From positions 1 through 64,000 of the forward strand of contig NZ_RHOL01000009.1 of assembly GCF_003946465.1 (NCBI RefSeq): DNA of 64,000 nt, in the 5' to 3' direction. Positions 24,188 to 32,041 of the stretch are shown here, one piece after another (within the stretch, counting starts at the first letter, position 1; the number at the start of each line of letters is the position of its first letter). Made by a program: the position numbers and the translations under genes. The DNA comes from Lacticaseibacillus hegangensis (GTDB lineage Bacteria; Bacillota; Bacilli; Lactobacillales; Lactobacillaceae). The notes beneath the pieces are model-generated. The model made no database searches, had not been told where the DNA came from, and saw only the letters and a program-made list of their open reading frames with translations.

Positions 24188-26566
24188 TCAGCGGCGCGGC
24201 GCCTTTTTGCCGTGATTGGCCAAGGCGACGAGCAAATCGACCATCCACAGCTTCAAGCTGCCGCCGCTTTGCTGGGCGAGGCGCACCAGCGGCGTGTCCC
24301 AGACGATGGTGGCCAAAAACTGACCTTCCGGCGAGTCCTTGGGCGTGCCGTCATTTTTCTGCATGTTGGCGATGACGACGGTGGCGACCAGGCGCGCGAC
24401 TCGCGAGTACTTGGCCAAGTCGCGCGGCACGCTGAGCCGGGTGAAGTCGCCGGGCTGCGGCGCGCGGACCGGCGCCGGGGTCAGACCGCTGAGCGCGGTA
24501 AAGTCTGCCACGTTCGGCAGGCCAACTGGCTGGCGGTACCAGGCGGGTGCCTCCACGCGAAAAGCGGGGGCGTCCACGGTCAGCGGCAGCTGCGTGATCA
24601 TGTTGCGGCTGTTGTTGCCGACGCACACGTGCCACGCGCCGCCGGCCAAGGTGAACTGCTGGCGGCCTTCGTCCCAGCGGCAAAACGTGCGCTGAGGCAG
24701 CGTCAGCGTGACGCGCTGCTGCTCACCTGGGTCCAGCCAGACTTTTTGAAAAGCGGCCAATGCTTGCTTTGGTACCAGCTGGTCCTGATCGTCTTCGCTG
24801 ACGTAAGCCTGCACGACCTCGGCGCCGCGCATGGTGCCCGTGTTTTTCACGTCAACGGTGACGGTCAGCGGTTGGTCGGTTTTGCCAAGGTGATCGGCGT
24901 TTAAGCGCGCGTTGCTCATGGCAAAGGTGGTGTAGCTCAGCCCAAAGCCAAAGGGATAGGCGACGGGCTGCCTGGCCTTGTCATAGTAGCGGTAGCCGAC
25001 GTACAGACTCTCGGCGTATGGCACTGACAGCGGCGTTTTCCCGTACAGTACGCTGGAGGGCACATCTTCGTAGCGCAGCGGGTAGGTTTCGGCCAGCTTG
25101 CCGGATGGGGATACCGCACCGAACAGCAAGCGCTCGGCGGCGGTGCCGACGGCTTCACCGCCAAGGAACAAGTTAAGCACCGCCTTGGCGTCCTTCGCCC
25201 AGTCCGTGGTCACCACCGAACCGGCGACCAGCAGGACCACCACATTCGGATTGACGGCCGCCACGGCGTGCAGCAGTGCGGCTTGATCTGCGGGCAGTGC
25301 CATGGTCGTGCGGTCGGTGCCTTCCGCCTCGGCGGTGGCCGGCAGCCCCAGCACGACGATCACGTCTTCCGCCTTCTTTGCAGCGGCCGTGGCCGCCTTG
25401 ACCAGCTTTTCGTCGGCCTGGCCGTCCAGCGCGTAGCCCGGCGCGTAGGTATACGCATGCCCGGCGGCCTTGAGCCCGGACAAAATGGAAGTGCTTTGCG
25501 GGGTCGTGATGTGCGACGACCCTGCGCCTTGAATGCGGGTCTCGTCGGCCAAGGCGCCGATCACGGCCAGCTTGCGGCCAGGTTGCAGGGGCAGCGTGCC
25601 ATCGTTTTTCATCAGGACGGCCGAATTTTCCTCGATCTGCTGCGCCAAAGCGACATGGGACTGCAGGAGCGCCGTGCGATCGCCGGTGAACGCGGGGCGC
25701 TTCCGGTCGGCGATGGCCGCGATGTTGGCAACGGCGCGGGTGAGGCGGGCGCGGTCCAGCGCGCCTGTTTTCAGTGCGGCCAGGGCGGGCTTATCGAACA
25801 GGTGGCCGGAGCTCGGCATTTCCAGGTCGGTGCCAGCGTTCAGGCTTGCGACCTTGTCGTTCAGCGCGCCCCAGTCGGTGACGACCGCGCCCTTGAAGCC
25901 CCACTGTCCGCGCAGCACGGTGTTGAGCAGGTACTCGTGGTCGCTCATGTACGTGCCGTTCAGCAGGTTGTAGGCAATCATCACGGTTTCCGGCTGGCCT
26001 TGGGTGACGGCGAGGCGAAAGGCTTCGAGGTACAGCTCGTGCAAGGCGGTGGCATCAATCAGCGAATCGGAGCGCAGCCGGTCGGTTTCCTGACTGTTGC
26101 CGGCAAAATGCTTGAGCGAGGCGCCGACGCCTTTTGACTGCAGGCCGGAGATCCACGCGGTGGCAAGCACACCAGTCAGCAGCGGGTCCTCGGAGAAAAA
26201 TTCGAAATTGCGCCCGCCCAGCGGATTGCGCTTGATGTTGACGCCGGGGCCGAGCACCACGTCAACGTTCATCGAGCGCGCCTCTTCGGCGATCGCCTGG
26301 CCCATTTTGACCAGCAGGGCCGGATCCCAGCTGGACGCCGACGCGCTGGCAGTGGGAAAGGCGGTCGCCGGCACGGCCTCGTTGATGCCGAGGTGGTCGG
26401 CCGCCTGCGCCTGGTAGCGCAGCCCGTGCGGCCCGTCGCTCATGCGAATGGCGGGGATGCCGGCGACGCTTTCGCTGCTCCAAAAGTCCCGGCCCGAGGT
26501 GAGCTTGATCGCGTCCTGGTCGGATAAGTCGCGGCGAGTGGCGCCGCTGCCGATGGTGATAGTCAT
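24188..26566 (-). CDS. GH3 glycoside hydrolase, beta-glucosidase-like (A)
   Basis: This 792-residue enzyme has an N-terminal barrel with KHFAGN near residue 152 and the nucleophile Asp231 in VVTDWGA. The second alpha/beta domain begins near 310. A fibronectin III-like domain (TVTVDVKNTGTMRGAEVVQAYV) lies near 570-640. About 120 further residues after that domain do not match the usual GH3 ending and are of unknown role. There is no signal peptide. Its stop lies 42 bp before GH29, and the two probably form an operon. It likely cleaves a beta-linked glucose or xylose residue. Confidence 0.88.
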   Translation of the reverse strand: MTITIGSGATRRDLSDQDAIKLTSGRDFWSSESVAGIPAIRMSDGPHGLRYQAQAADHLGINEAVPATAFPTASASASSWDPALLVKMGQAIAEEARSMNVDVVLGPGVNIKRNPLGGRNFEFFSEDPLLTGVLATAWISGLQSKGVGASLKHFAGNSQETDRLRSDSLIDATALHELYLEAFRLAVTQGQPETVMIAYNLLNGTYMSDHEYLLNTVLRGQWGFKGAVVTDWGALNDKVASLNAGTDLEMPSSGHLFDKPALAALKTGALDRARLTRAVANIAAIADRKRPAFTGDRTALLQSHVALAQQIEENSAVLMKNDGTLPLQPGRKLAVIGALADETRIQGAGSSHITTPQSTSILSGLKAAGHAYTYAPGYALDGQADEKLVKAATAAAKKAEDVIVVLGLPATAEAEGTDRTTMALPADQAALLHAVAAVNPNVVVLLVAGSVVTTDWAKDAKAVLNLFLGGEAVGTAAERLLFGAVSPSGKLAETYPLRYEDVPSSVLYGKTPLSVPYAESLYVGYRYYDKARQPVAYPFGFGLSYTTFAMSNARLNADHLGKTDQPLTVTVDVKNTGTMRGAEVVQAYVSEDDQDQLVPKQALAAFQKVWLDPGEQQRVTLTLPQRTFCRWDEGRQQFTLAGGAWHVCVGNNSRNMITQLPLTVDAPAFRVEAPAWYRQPVGLPNVADFTALSGLTPAPVRAPQPGDFTRLSVPRDLAKYSRVARLVATVVIANMQKNDGTPKDSPEGQFLATIVWDTPLVRLAQQSGGSLKLWMVDLLVALANHGKKAPRR

Positions 26567-26702
26567 CCTAAAACCCCCAATTCTTACCTTGAGAATAACA
26601 CGCGAAAGCGGTTCTGTAACGCGCTTGGGGTCGCTTTATTTGCTGGAAAAAGCAGTCTGGCGTGGTACGATGAAGCGGATGCAACAATAGGAGGATGACG
26701 CT

Positions 26703-27782
26703 GTGAAAAAACATCGCGCACTGAAAATTATTGGGGGCTTGCTGGGATCCGTGGTCGTCATTCTGGGCGGCTACATTGTCTACCTGTACGCGGCCTACTA
26801 CCGGCTGCCTGACAACTTGAAGCTGCGGGCCCAGCACAACCAGACCGGTGCGGTGCAGGTGGGCAAGACTTACCTGGCCCAGTCGTACAACATCGGCTAC
26901 GATTCGTACCCGCCGAGCTATTCCTTTTTCATGGACGGGGGCAAGTACTCCCGCGCCTATAGCAAAAAGGCTGTTCAGGACTCGCTGGCCGGCGTGATCA
27001 ACACCACGCGCCAAGGCGATCCCGACTTTGCCTTTTTCCAGGAAGTGGATCAAGACGGCGACCGCTCGCAGCACGTCGATGAGGTGGCCGGCATTCGCGG
27101 CGCGTTTGGTCAGCAGTACAGCAGCGTCTACGGGCAAAACTACGACTCGCCGTACCTGTTTTACCCGTTCAATCAGCCGATTGGCGCGGCCAAGTCTGGG
27201 CTGGTGACGCTGGCCAAGTTCAAGGTGAGCGGCGCGCGGCGGTACTCGCTGCCGATCGCGACCAACCCGACCAAGTTCACCGACCTCGACCGCGCCTTCA
27301 CGGTGACCCAGACGCCCACCAGCAACGGCAAGCACCTCCAGCTGGTCAACATCCACATGTCGGCGTTCACCAAGGACCGGTCGATTCAGCAGGCGCAGTT
27401 CGCCAAGCTGTTCAAATATATCGACAAGGCGTACAAGCAAGGGGATTACGTCATCGTCGGCGGCGACTACAACCACCGCCTCCTGAAGGATTCCGCGGCG
27501 ATTTTCCACACGAAGCCGCAAAACGAGACCTGGACCCACCTGTTCCCGTACGACCAGCTGCCGGCTGGCTTCCACGTCCCGACCATGGGCCTGGCCAAAG
27601 CCGCCCAGCCGTCCGTGCGCGCACTGGACCAGCCCTGAAAACCGGGGAAGAGCTTCGTGACGCTGATCGATGGGTTTATTCTATCGCCGAACGTCAAGGC
27701 CAAGTCGGTGAAAATTGTCGATACCGGGTTTAAGTACTCGGACCACACGCCGACGCGGATGGAATTTGAGCTGGAACCCTAG
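26703..27782 (+). pseudogene. Membrane-anchored endonuclease/exonuclease/phosphatase protein, interrupted by an in-frame TGA
   Basis: The complete reading is 359 residues with an N-terminal membrane anchor (about 9-30). The extracellular domain of the EEP fold has FFQEVD near residue 112, a GGDYNH motif near 255 and, after the interruption, SDHTP near 346. Codon 312 (27636-27638) is TGA after ALDQP. The frame continues as KPGKSFVTLIDGFILSP to a TAG at 27780. TGG (Trp) to TGA is the likely change. The truncated product would lack the SDH histidine that the family needs for catalysis. The GTG start at 26703 follows AGGAGG. Confidence 0.88.
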
Positions 27783-27825
27783 CACCACTACCTATGATTG
27801 GCACTTCTCTGATTCGAACGAACAA

Positions 27826-27862
27826 TCAAAAGCAGACGTCAAATGCGGACGTCTGCTTTTGA
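27826..27862. terminator. Bidirectional terminator
   Basis: TCAAAAGCAGACGTC and its exact complement flank a 7-base loop, with T/A-rich ends on both strands. It separates the EEP gene from the convergent RpiR gene. Confidence 0.85.
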
Positions 27863-27903
27863 TTTGGGCCGGGAACCCTCGGTTGGAGCTTCTAACCTCG
27901 GGA

Positions 27904-28704
27904 TTAACAATCGTCCCCGATGGTTTCTGCGTAGCGCCGGACGAGAAACTCGGTGGCGAGGAGCAAGATGTAGGAGCCAGTGATGGGATTGTTGGTTTTA
28001 GTGACGGCGTACACAGACTTAAACAGGTATGTCTCTGGAATGCCGGGATTTTGGGTGAACAGCGCAGTGTCTGCTGGGGAGTTAGAAATAATGTCGATCG
28101 TGGCAGAAAACTTGCTGACGAAGTAACCATAAGTTGAAATCGCAATTGCCAGATCGCCCTGCCTGAGCTGTTTGGCCTCGATCACCTGCTCATCACTAGT
28201 GCTGGGGACGTAGATGATTTTTCCATATCGCGCCAAGTCGGTCTGAATAATATTTGCAATTAATCGCGAACTGGAAAAACAGAAAATAAAGACCCGCGAC
28301 GCGTGATGAATTGCTTGAGCCAACTGATCAAACAGCGAGATGTCAGCATTGTTGATGAAGTCTGTCATGGTCCGGTTGAGTTCGCGCCCAAAAAAGTTGA
28401 GGTACTCTCGGGGCTCGTTCTTGACCAGACTCAGCTTTGTCTCGGGGATGTGAAAGCCAGATGACTTAAGGGCGAGCTTTTCTTTGCGGGCGCTGTCTCG
28501 CATGTCGGTGTAGTTGCGAAACCCCGCGGCCACGACAAAGCGGCTAACGGTCGGCTCTGAAACGTTGCACTGCTGTGCGAGTTCTGTGATGGACATTTTG
28601 GCTAACCTGGGCCCCAGACGCAGGATGCAGTCGGCTAGTGTCCACGGGGTCGAGTTGATCGTATTTGTCTGTAAAATTTGAAGCATACTTTCCTGCAATG
28701 TCAT
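27904..28704 (-). CDS. RpiR/MurR-family transcription regulator
   Basis: This 266-residue protein has an N-terminal helix-turn-helix (ITELAQQCNVSEPTVSRFVVAAGF, about 39-62) and a C-terminal SIS sugar-phosphate-binding domain (VFIFCFSSSRLIANIIQTDL near 135-155, ISTYGYFVSK). I start at ATG 28704, which follows AAAGGGG; a longer frame to 28872 would cover the operator region. It is divergent from the GH35-EIIC-GH3-GH3 operon and probably controls it in response to the sugar phosphate made by the PTS. The palindrome at 28772-28804 is the obvious binding site. Confidence 0.88.
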   Translation of the reverse strand: MTLQESMLQILQTNTINSTPWTLADCILRLGPRLAKMSITELAQQCNVSEPTVSRFVVAAGFRNYTDMRDSARKEKLALKSSGFHIPETKLSLVKNEPREYLNFFGRELNRTMTDFINNADISLFDQLAQAIHHASRVFIFCFSSSRLIANIIQTDLARYGKIIYVPSTSDEQVIEAKQLRQGDLAIAISTYGYFVSKFSATIDIISNSPADTALFTQNPGIPETYLFKSVYAVTKTNNPITGSYILLLATEFLVRRYAETIGDDC

Positions 28705-28771
28705 GGCTTGCCCCTTTGAAAATCTTTTCATGTTTGTGAATAATCGCTTATAGGCTGAATATACCACTCCG

Positions 28772-28804
28772 ATACGAAAATGTAAGCCCCTACATTTGTC
28801 GTAT
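28772..28804. promoter_or_regulatory. Large imperfect palindrome, candidate RpiR operator
   Basis: ATACGAAAATGTA (28772-28784) and TACATTTGTCGTAT (28791-28804) are complementary except for one missing base in the left arm. The right arm overlaps a -10 TATGAT at 28802-28807 directed to the GH35 operon, so binding should block transcription. Confidence 0.7.
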
Positions 28805-28959
28805 GATAGCTCGTGTAGGAGAGAGCAAGGGCACGATTCCTTGTTAGACCAAGCCTTGAGAGTGGTGCGCAACCACTACTTTCACTCAGTCAACTTATTT
28901 CAGTTTACCCAGTCGAGGCCTCGATGACGTTTGCTGACGATGAGTCAGAATCATTCAAA

Positions 28960-28974
28960 ATGAAAAGGGTTTCT
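28960..28974 (+). promoter_or_regulatory. cre-like site upstream of GH35
   Basis: ATGAAAAGGGTTTCT matches the cre consensus WTGNAANCGNWNNCW at all defined positions but one. It is downstream of the promoter and 61 bp before the GH35 start. Confidence 0.45.
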
Positions 28975-29034
28975 TTCGCTGATTGGTTTGGTCTCCTACA
29001 TTGTCATTCAGTTAGCGACAAGGAGGGATTACTG

Positions 29035-30552
29035 ATGACCACGCCACATCTACAAGAACTTGATGGTCAGACCGTACTAATGGTCGATGATCAACCATTC
29101 ATCGGCTTGGCGGCAGAATGTCACAATTCTAGTGCCAGCAGCACGGCATATATGAACACAAAGGTGTGGCCTCGTGTTTCGCCACTAAACATCAATACCC
29201 TGTTAGTGCCAGTCTATTGGGAGCTGGTTGAGCCCGCACCAGGCAAGTTCGACTTTTCCTCAGTTGAAGACCTGATCTTGGGCGCGCGAGCGCACCAGGT
29301 GAAACTGGTGTTGCTCTGGTTCGGACTATGGAAGAACGGATTGTCATCATATGTCCCTGGTTGGCTCAAAGCCAATCCAACAGTCCAATACGCACAACAA
29401 CAGGCCGGTCAGCACTTATACTCGATTTCGCCCGCCGATCAGCGAGCGGTTTCGCAAGATGCCAGGGCGTTCGCCCAGCTGATGGCCTTCATCAAGAAGG
29501 CTGATGCTGAACAATCAACCGTAATCATGGTGCAGGTGGAAAATGAAGTGGGGCTGCTTGAATCCGACTTTGACTACTCAGTGGCCAAGGATCAGGCGCT
29601 AAGTCAGACCCTGCCGCGAGCACTCAGTCAAAAGCCCGGCACGACCTGGCAACAGCAGTTTGGCGCCCAAGCCGGAGAGGCCTACATGGCGTTTCTATAC
29701 GCCGCGGCGGTGCAGCAAATCGCCGCGGCAGGCAAGGCGCAGTATGCCTTGCCGATGTATGTAAACGCGTGGCTCGAAAAACCGCTCGGGCGCCCAGGCA
29801 ACTACCCCACAGGGGGACCGACTGTGAGGATGCTGCCGATTTGGCAAAAGGTGGCGCCGGCCATTGATCTTGTCGCCCCAGATCTCTACGTGCCGAATTT
29901 CAAGGAAGTGAGCGATGCTTATGCGGCCCCCCAGCAAGCGCTGCTGGTTCCCGAAACTAGGCAGGATTTGCGCACTGTGTCCAACCTTATCTATGCAATT
30001 AGTCATTATAATCTCCTGCTATTTTCGCCCTTTGGTGCTGAGGATTTCTTCAGCCAAGCAGCGGCCCTTGATGAACATGTGTTAAAAGCAGTGGCCATCG
30101 ATGCCGACGCTTTTGATTGGCACCAAACCGGGCCGGAACTGGCCCGCGCTAATGCGCTTTTGGCGGGGCTCTTACCATTACTCGTTTCCAAGCGCCAGAC
30201 AGCGCAGATGCACCCATTTATGATCAGTCAGGCGGCCGACCGCGGCCGGCAAATCAAGTTAGCCGATTGCGAGGCGCAAGTGCACTTCCTGAAGCAGGAA
30301 GGAAACGTATCGCCTTCAGCGGGTTTTGTTCTGGAGCTCGCCGATAATGAATTTCTACTTTTCGGGGTCAATCTGTATGTGGACTTGGTTGCTGATGATC
30401 CACGGCGCAAGGTCGGCTTGTTGAGCCTTGAAGAAGGCACTTGGGAACGCGATGGGTGGCACGCGGGCAGAATGCTCAATGGCGACGAACGCTACCGCAT
30501 TCAGATCGGTGCGATGCCGCAGCTGCTCAAGATTAAGACCCATCTGTACTGA
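29035..30552 (+). CDS. GH35-like beta-galactosidase with DUF5597-type C terminus
   Basis: This 505-residue protein begins with an N-terminal barrel of the GH35/GH42 type. It has FIGLAAECHNSS near residues 22-33, VYWELVEPAPGKFDF near 60-74, the acid/base Glu169 in MVQVENEVG and the probable nucleophile Glu307 in LLVPETRQD. It lacks the large C-terminal domains of exported GH35 enzymes and has no signal peptide. The ATG at 29035 follows AAGGAGG. It heads an operon with a PTS EIIC and two GH3 enzymes, so it probably acts on an imported phosphorylated or neutral galactoside. The exact specificity is unknown. Confidence 0.78.
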   Translation: MTTPHLQELDGQTVLMVDDQPFIGLAAECHNSSASSTAYMNTKVWPRVSPLNINTLLVPVYWELVEPAPGKFDFSSVEDLILGARAHQVKLVLLWFGLWKNGLSSYVPGWLKANPTVQYAQQQAGQHLYSISPADQRAVSQDARAFAQLMAFIKKADAEQSTVIMVQVENEVGLLESDFDYSVAKDQALSQTLPRALSQKPGTTWQQQFGAQAGEAYMAFLYAAAVQQIAAAGKAQYALPMYVNAWLEKPLGRPGNYPTGGPTVRMLPIWQKVAPAIDLVAPDLYVPNFKEVSDAYAAPQQALLVPETRQDLRTVSNLIYAISHYNLLLFSPFGAEDFFSQAAALDEHVLKAVAIDADAFDWHQTGPELARANALLAGLLPLLVSKRQTAQMHPFMISQAADRGRQIKLADCEAQVHFLKQEGNVSPSAGFVLELADNEFLLFGVNLYVDLVADDPRRKVGLLSLEEGTWERDGWHAGRMLNGDERYRIQIGAMPQLLKIKTHLY

Positions 30553-30613
30553 GGCGCACTGTCAGTTCAATTGAATATTCGTTTCAGTAATCATTGTCAA
30601 AGGAGTGAGGATC

Positions 30614-31957
30614 GTGAACTTGCAAAAAATTGGCGAAAAGATTTTACCGGTTGTCGGTAAAATCAGTAACCAAAAGCATCTAGCCGCCATCCGCGACGGG
30701 TTCATCATGGCGATGCCAATGAGCCTGGTCGGGTCAGTCGGGTTACTGCTTCAGAATTTTCGCATTAACTTGGTCAATACGACGTTGCCGCTTGACCAAG
30801 ACCCCTTCCAGAAATTTCTGGTGTTCGTGTTCGGGAAGAACTGGACAGCTTTTCCTAATGCCATCACCAACGTGTGCAACAATTTGATTTCAATCGTGGT
30901 TACGGTGACCATCGCCTACATGCTGACTGAAAATTATATTGAAGCCGGTAAGGCGAAGAACAAGTATCAGCACGCCGATCCACTGGTTTCAGCTATCATT
31001 GCGCTGCTCGGCAGTTTCTTGGTCTTTCCGCAAAGCACTGCAGGCAAACTTGGCAACGTCTGGACCCAAGATTCCTTCGGAGCGACCAGCCTGATTCTTG
31101 GCATGATTGTCGCATTGCTGTCGACTGCGATGTACGTTCACTTATCAGACACCAAGTTGACGATCAAGCTTCCAGATTCCGTCCCACCGGCCATTTTGAA
31201 TGCGTTCGCCTCGGTGATCCCACTGGCCATTAGTGTGATCGTGATCAATGCAATCGAGTTCATCATCCGTGCCTTCGGGTTTACCGGGATGCAGGACTTG
31301 ATTTACAAACTGGTTCAAGCGCCATTGCAAGGCGTCGGGACCTCAGTTGGTGGCGCCTTTATCACCGTTATCGCGCAGAACTTGGTGTTCTTCTTCGGGA
31401 TTCACCCTGCTGCGCTGTCACCGATTTTTGAACCTATCAAAACCATCAATCAGAATGATTTGACCAACCAGTTGCTTCACGGGGCCTCAGTGATGAACTT
31501 AAAAGGTGCCCCAATCGGTCAAACCCTGCAGATGATCATGGGTTTGACGACCGTCTCTGTCTGCGTGGCAATCTTCCTGGTTGCACGTCAGTCGCCACAC
31601 TATATGTCAATCGCCCAACTGGAATTAATTCCAGGGATTTTCAACATTGGCGAACCAATGATTTATGGCCTGCCAATCGTGCTAAACCCGTTCATGTTGA
31701 TTCCTTATGTGTTCGCGAGTGCGATCACTAGCACGATCTACTACTGGCTGGAGTTGATCCACGCTATTCCCGCCATCGCGATCGCCGTTCCATGGACGAC
31801 CCCGCCATTTCTTAACACGTACCTGGCTTCAGGCGGTCACATTATGCCAGTGCTCGTGCAGATTATCTGCTTCGTGTTTGACGTGATGATGTTTATCCCG
31901 TTCGTGAAGATGGCGATTCGGTCAGAGGCCAACAACGCTGCACTTAACGCAGATTAG
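30614..31957 (+). CDS. PTS lactose/cellobiose-family EIIC (1)
   Basis: This 447-residue membrane protein shows the cellobiose-type EIIC pattern IRDGFIMAMPMSLVGS near residues 30-45, KLPDSVPPAILNAF near 187-200, GIHPAAL near 261, and the NIGEPMIYGLPIVLNP motif near 342-357. The GTG at 30614 follows AAAGGAG by 8 bp. No EIIA or EIIB is in this operon. It may borrow those encoded at 37809 and 39522, or others elsewhere. It sits between GH35 and two GH3 genes. Confidence 0.9.
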   Translation: MNLQKIGEKILPVVGKISNQKHLAAIRDGFIMAMPMSLVGSVGLLLQNFRINLVNTTLPLDQDPFQKFLVFVFGKNWTAFPNAITNVCNNLISIVVTVTIAYMLTENYIEAGKAKNKYQHADPLVSAIIALLGSFLVFPQSTAGKLGNVWTQDSFGATSLILGMIVALLSTAMYVHLSDTKLTIKLPDSVPPAILNAFASVIPLAISVIVINAIEFIIRAFGFTGMQDLIYKLVQAPLQGVGTSVGGAFITVIAQNLVFFFGIHPAALSPIFEPIKTINQNDLTNQLLHGASVMNLKGAPIGQTLQMIMGLTTVSVCVAIFLVARQSPHYMSIAQLELIPGIFNIGEPMIYGLPIVLNPFMLIPYVFASAITSTIYYWLELIHAIPAIAIAVPWTTPPFLNTYLASGGHIMPVLVQIICFVFDVMMFIPFVKMAIRSEANNAALNAD

Positions 31958-31972
31958 ACCCCGTTTCAGAGT

Positions 31973-32006
31973 AAAACCTCATGCGAGTTAGGCCCGCGTG
32001 AGGTTT
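31973..32006 (+). terminator. Hairpin within the operon, attenuator-like
   Basis: AAAACCTCATGC pairs with GCGTGAGGTTTT (one G-T pair). It lies between EIIC and the first GH3 gene and ends in a T-rich arm. It may terminate part of the transcripts. Confidence 0.6.
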
Positions 32007-32041
32007 TGTGGACGAAACAGGCGAAAAGGGAGAAAGAGAAA

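Noticed and set aside
23573-24904. 443-codon open frame on the plus strand opposite GH29 and GH3
   Set aside because: It crosses two real genes on the other strand, lacks a ribosome site and shows low-complexity R/V/A composition.
26600-26640. cre-like GCGAAAGCGGTTCT upstream of the GH3-GH29 operon
   Set aside because: It differs from the consensus at three defined positions, so I did not annotate it.
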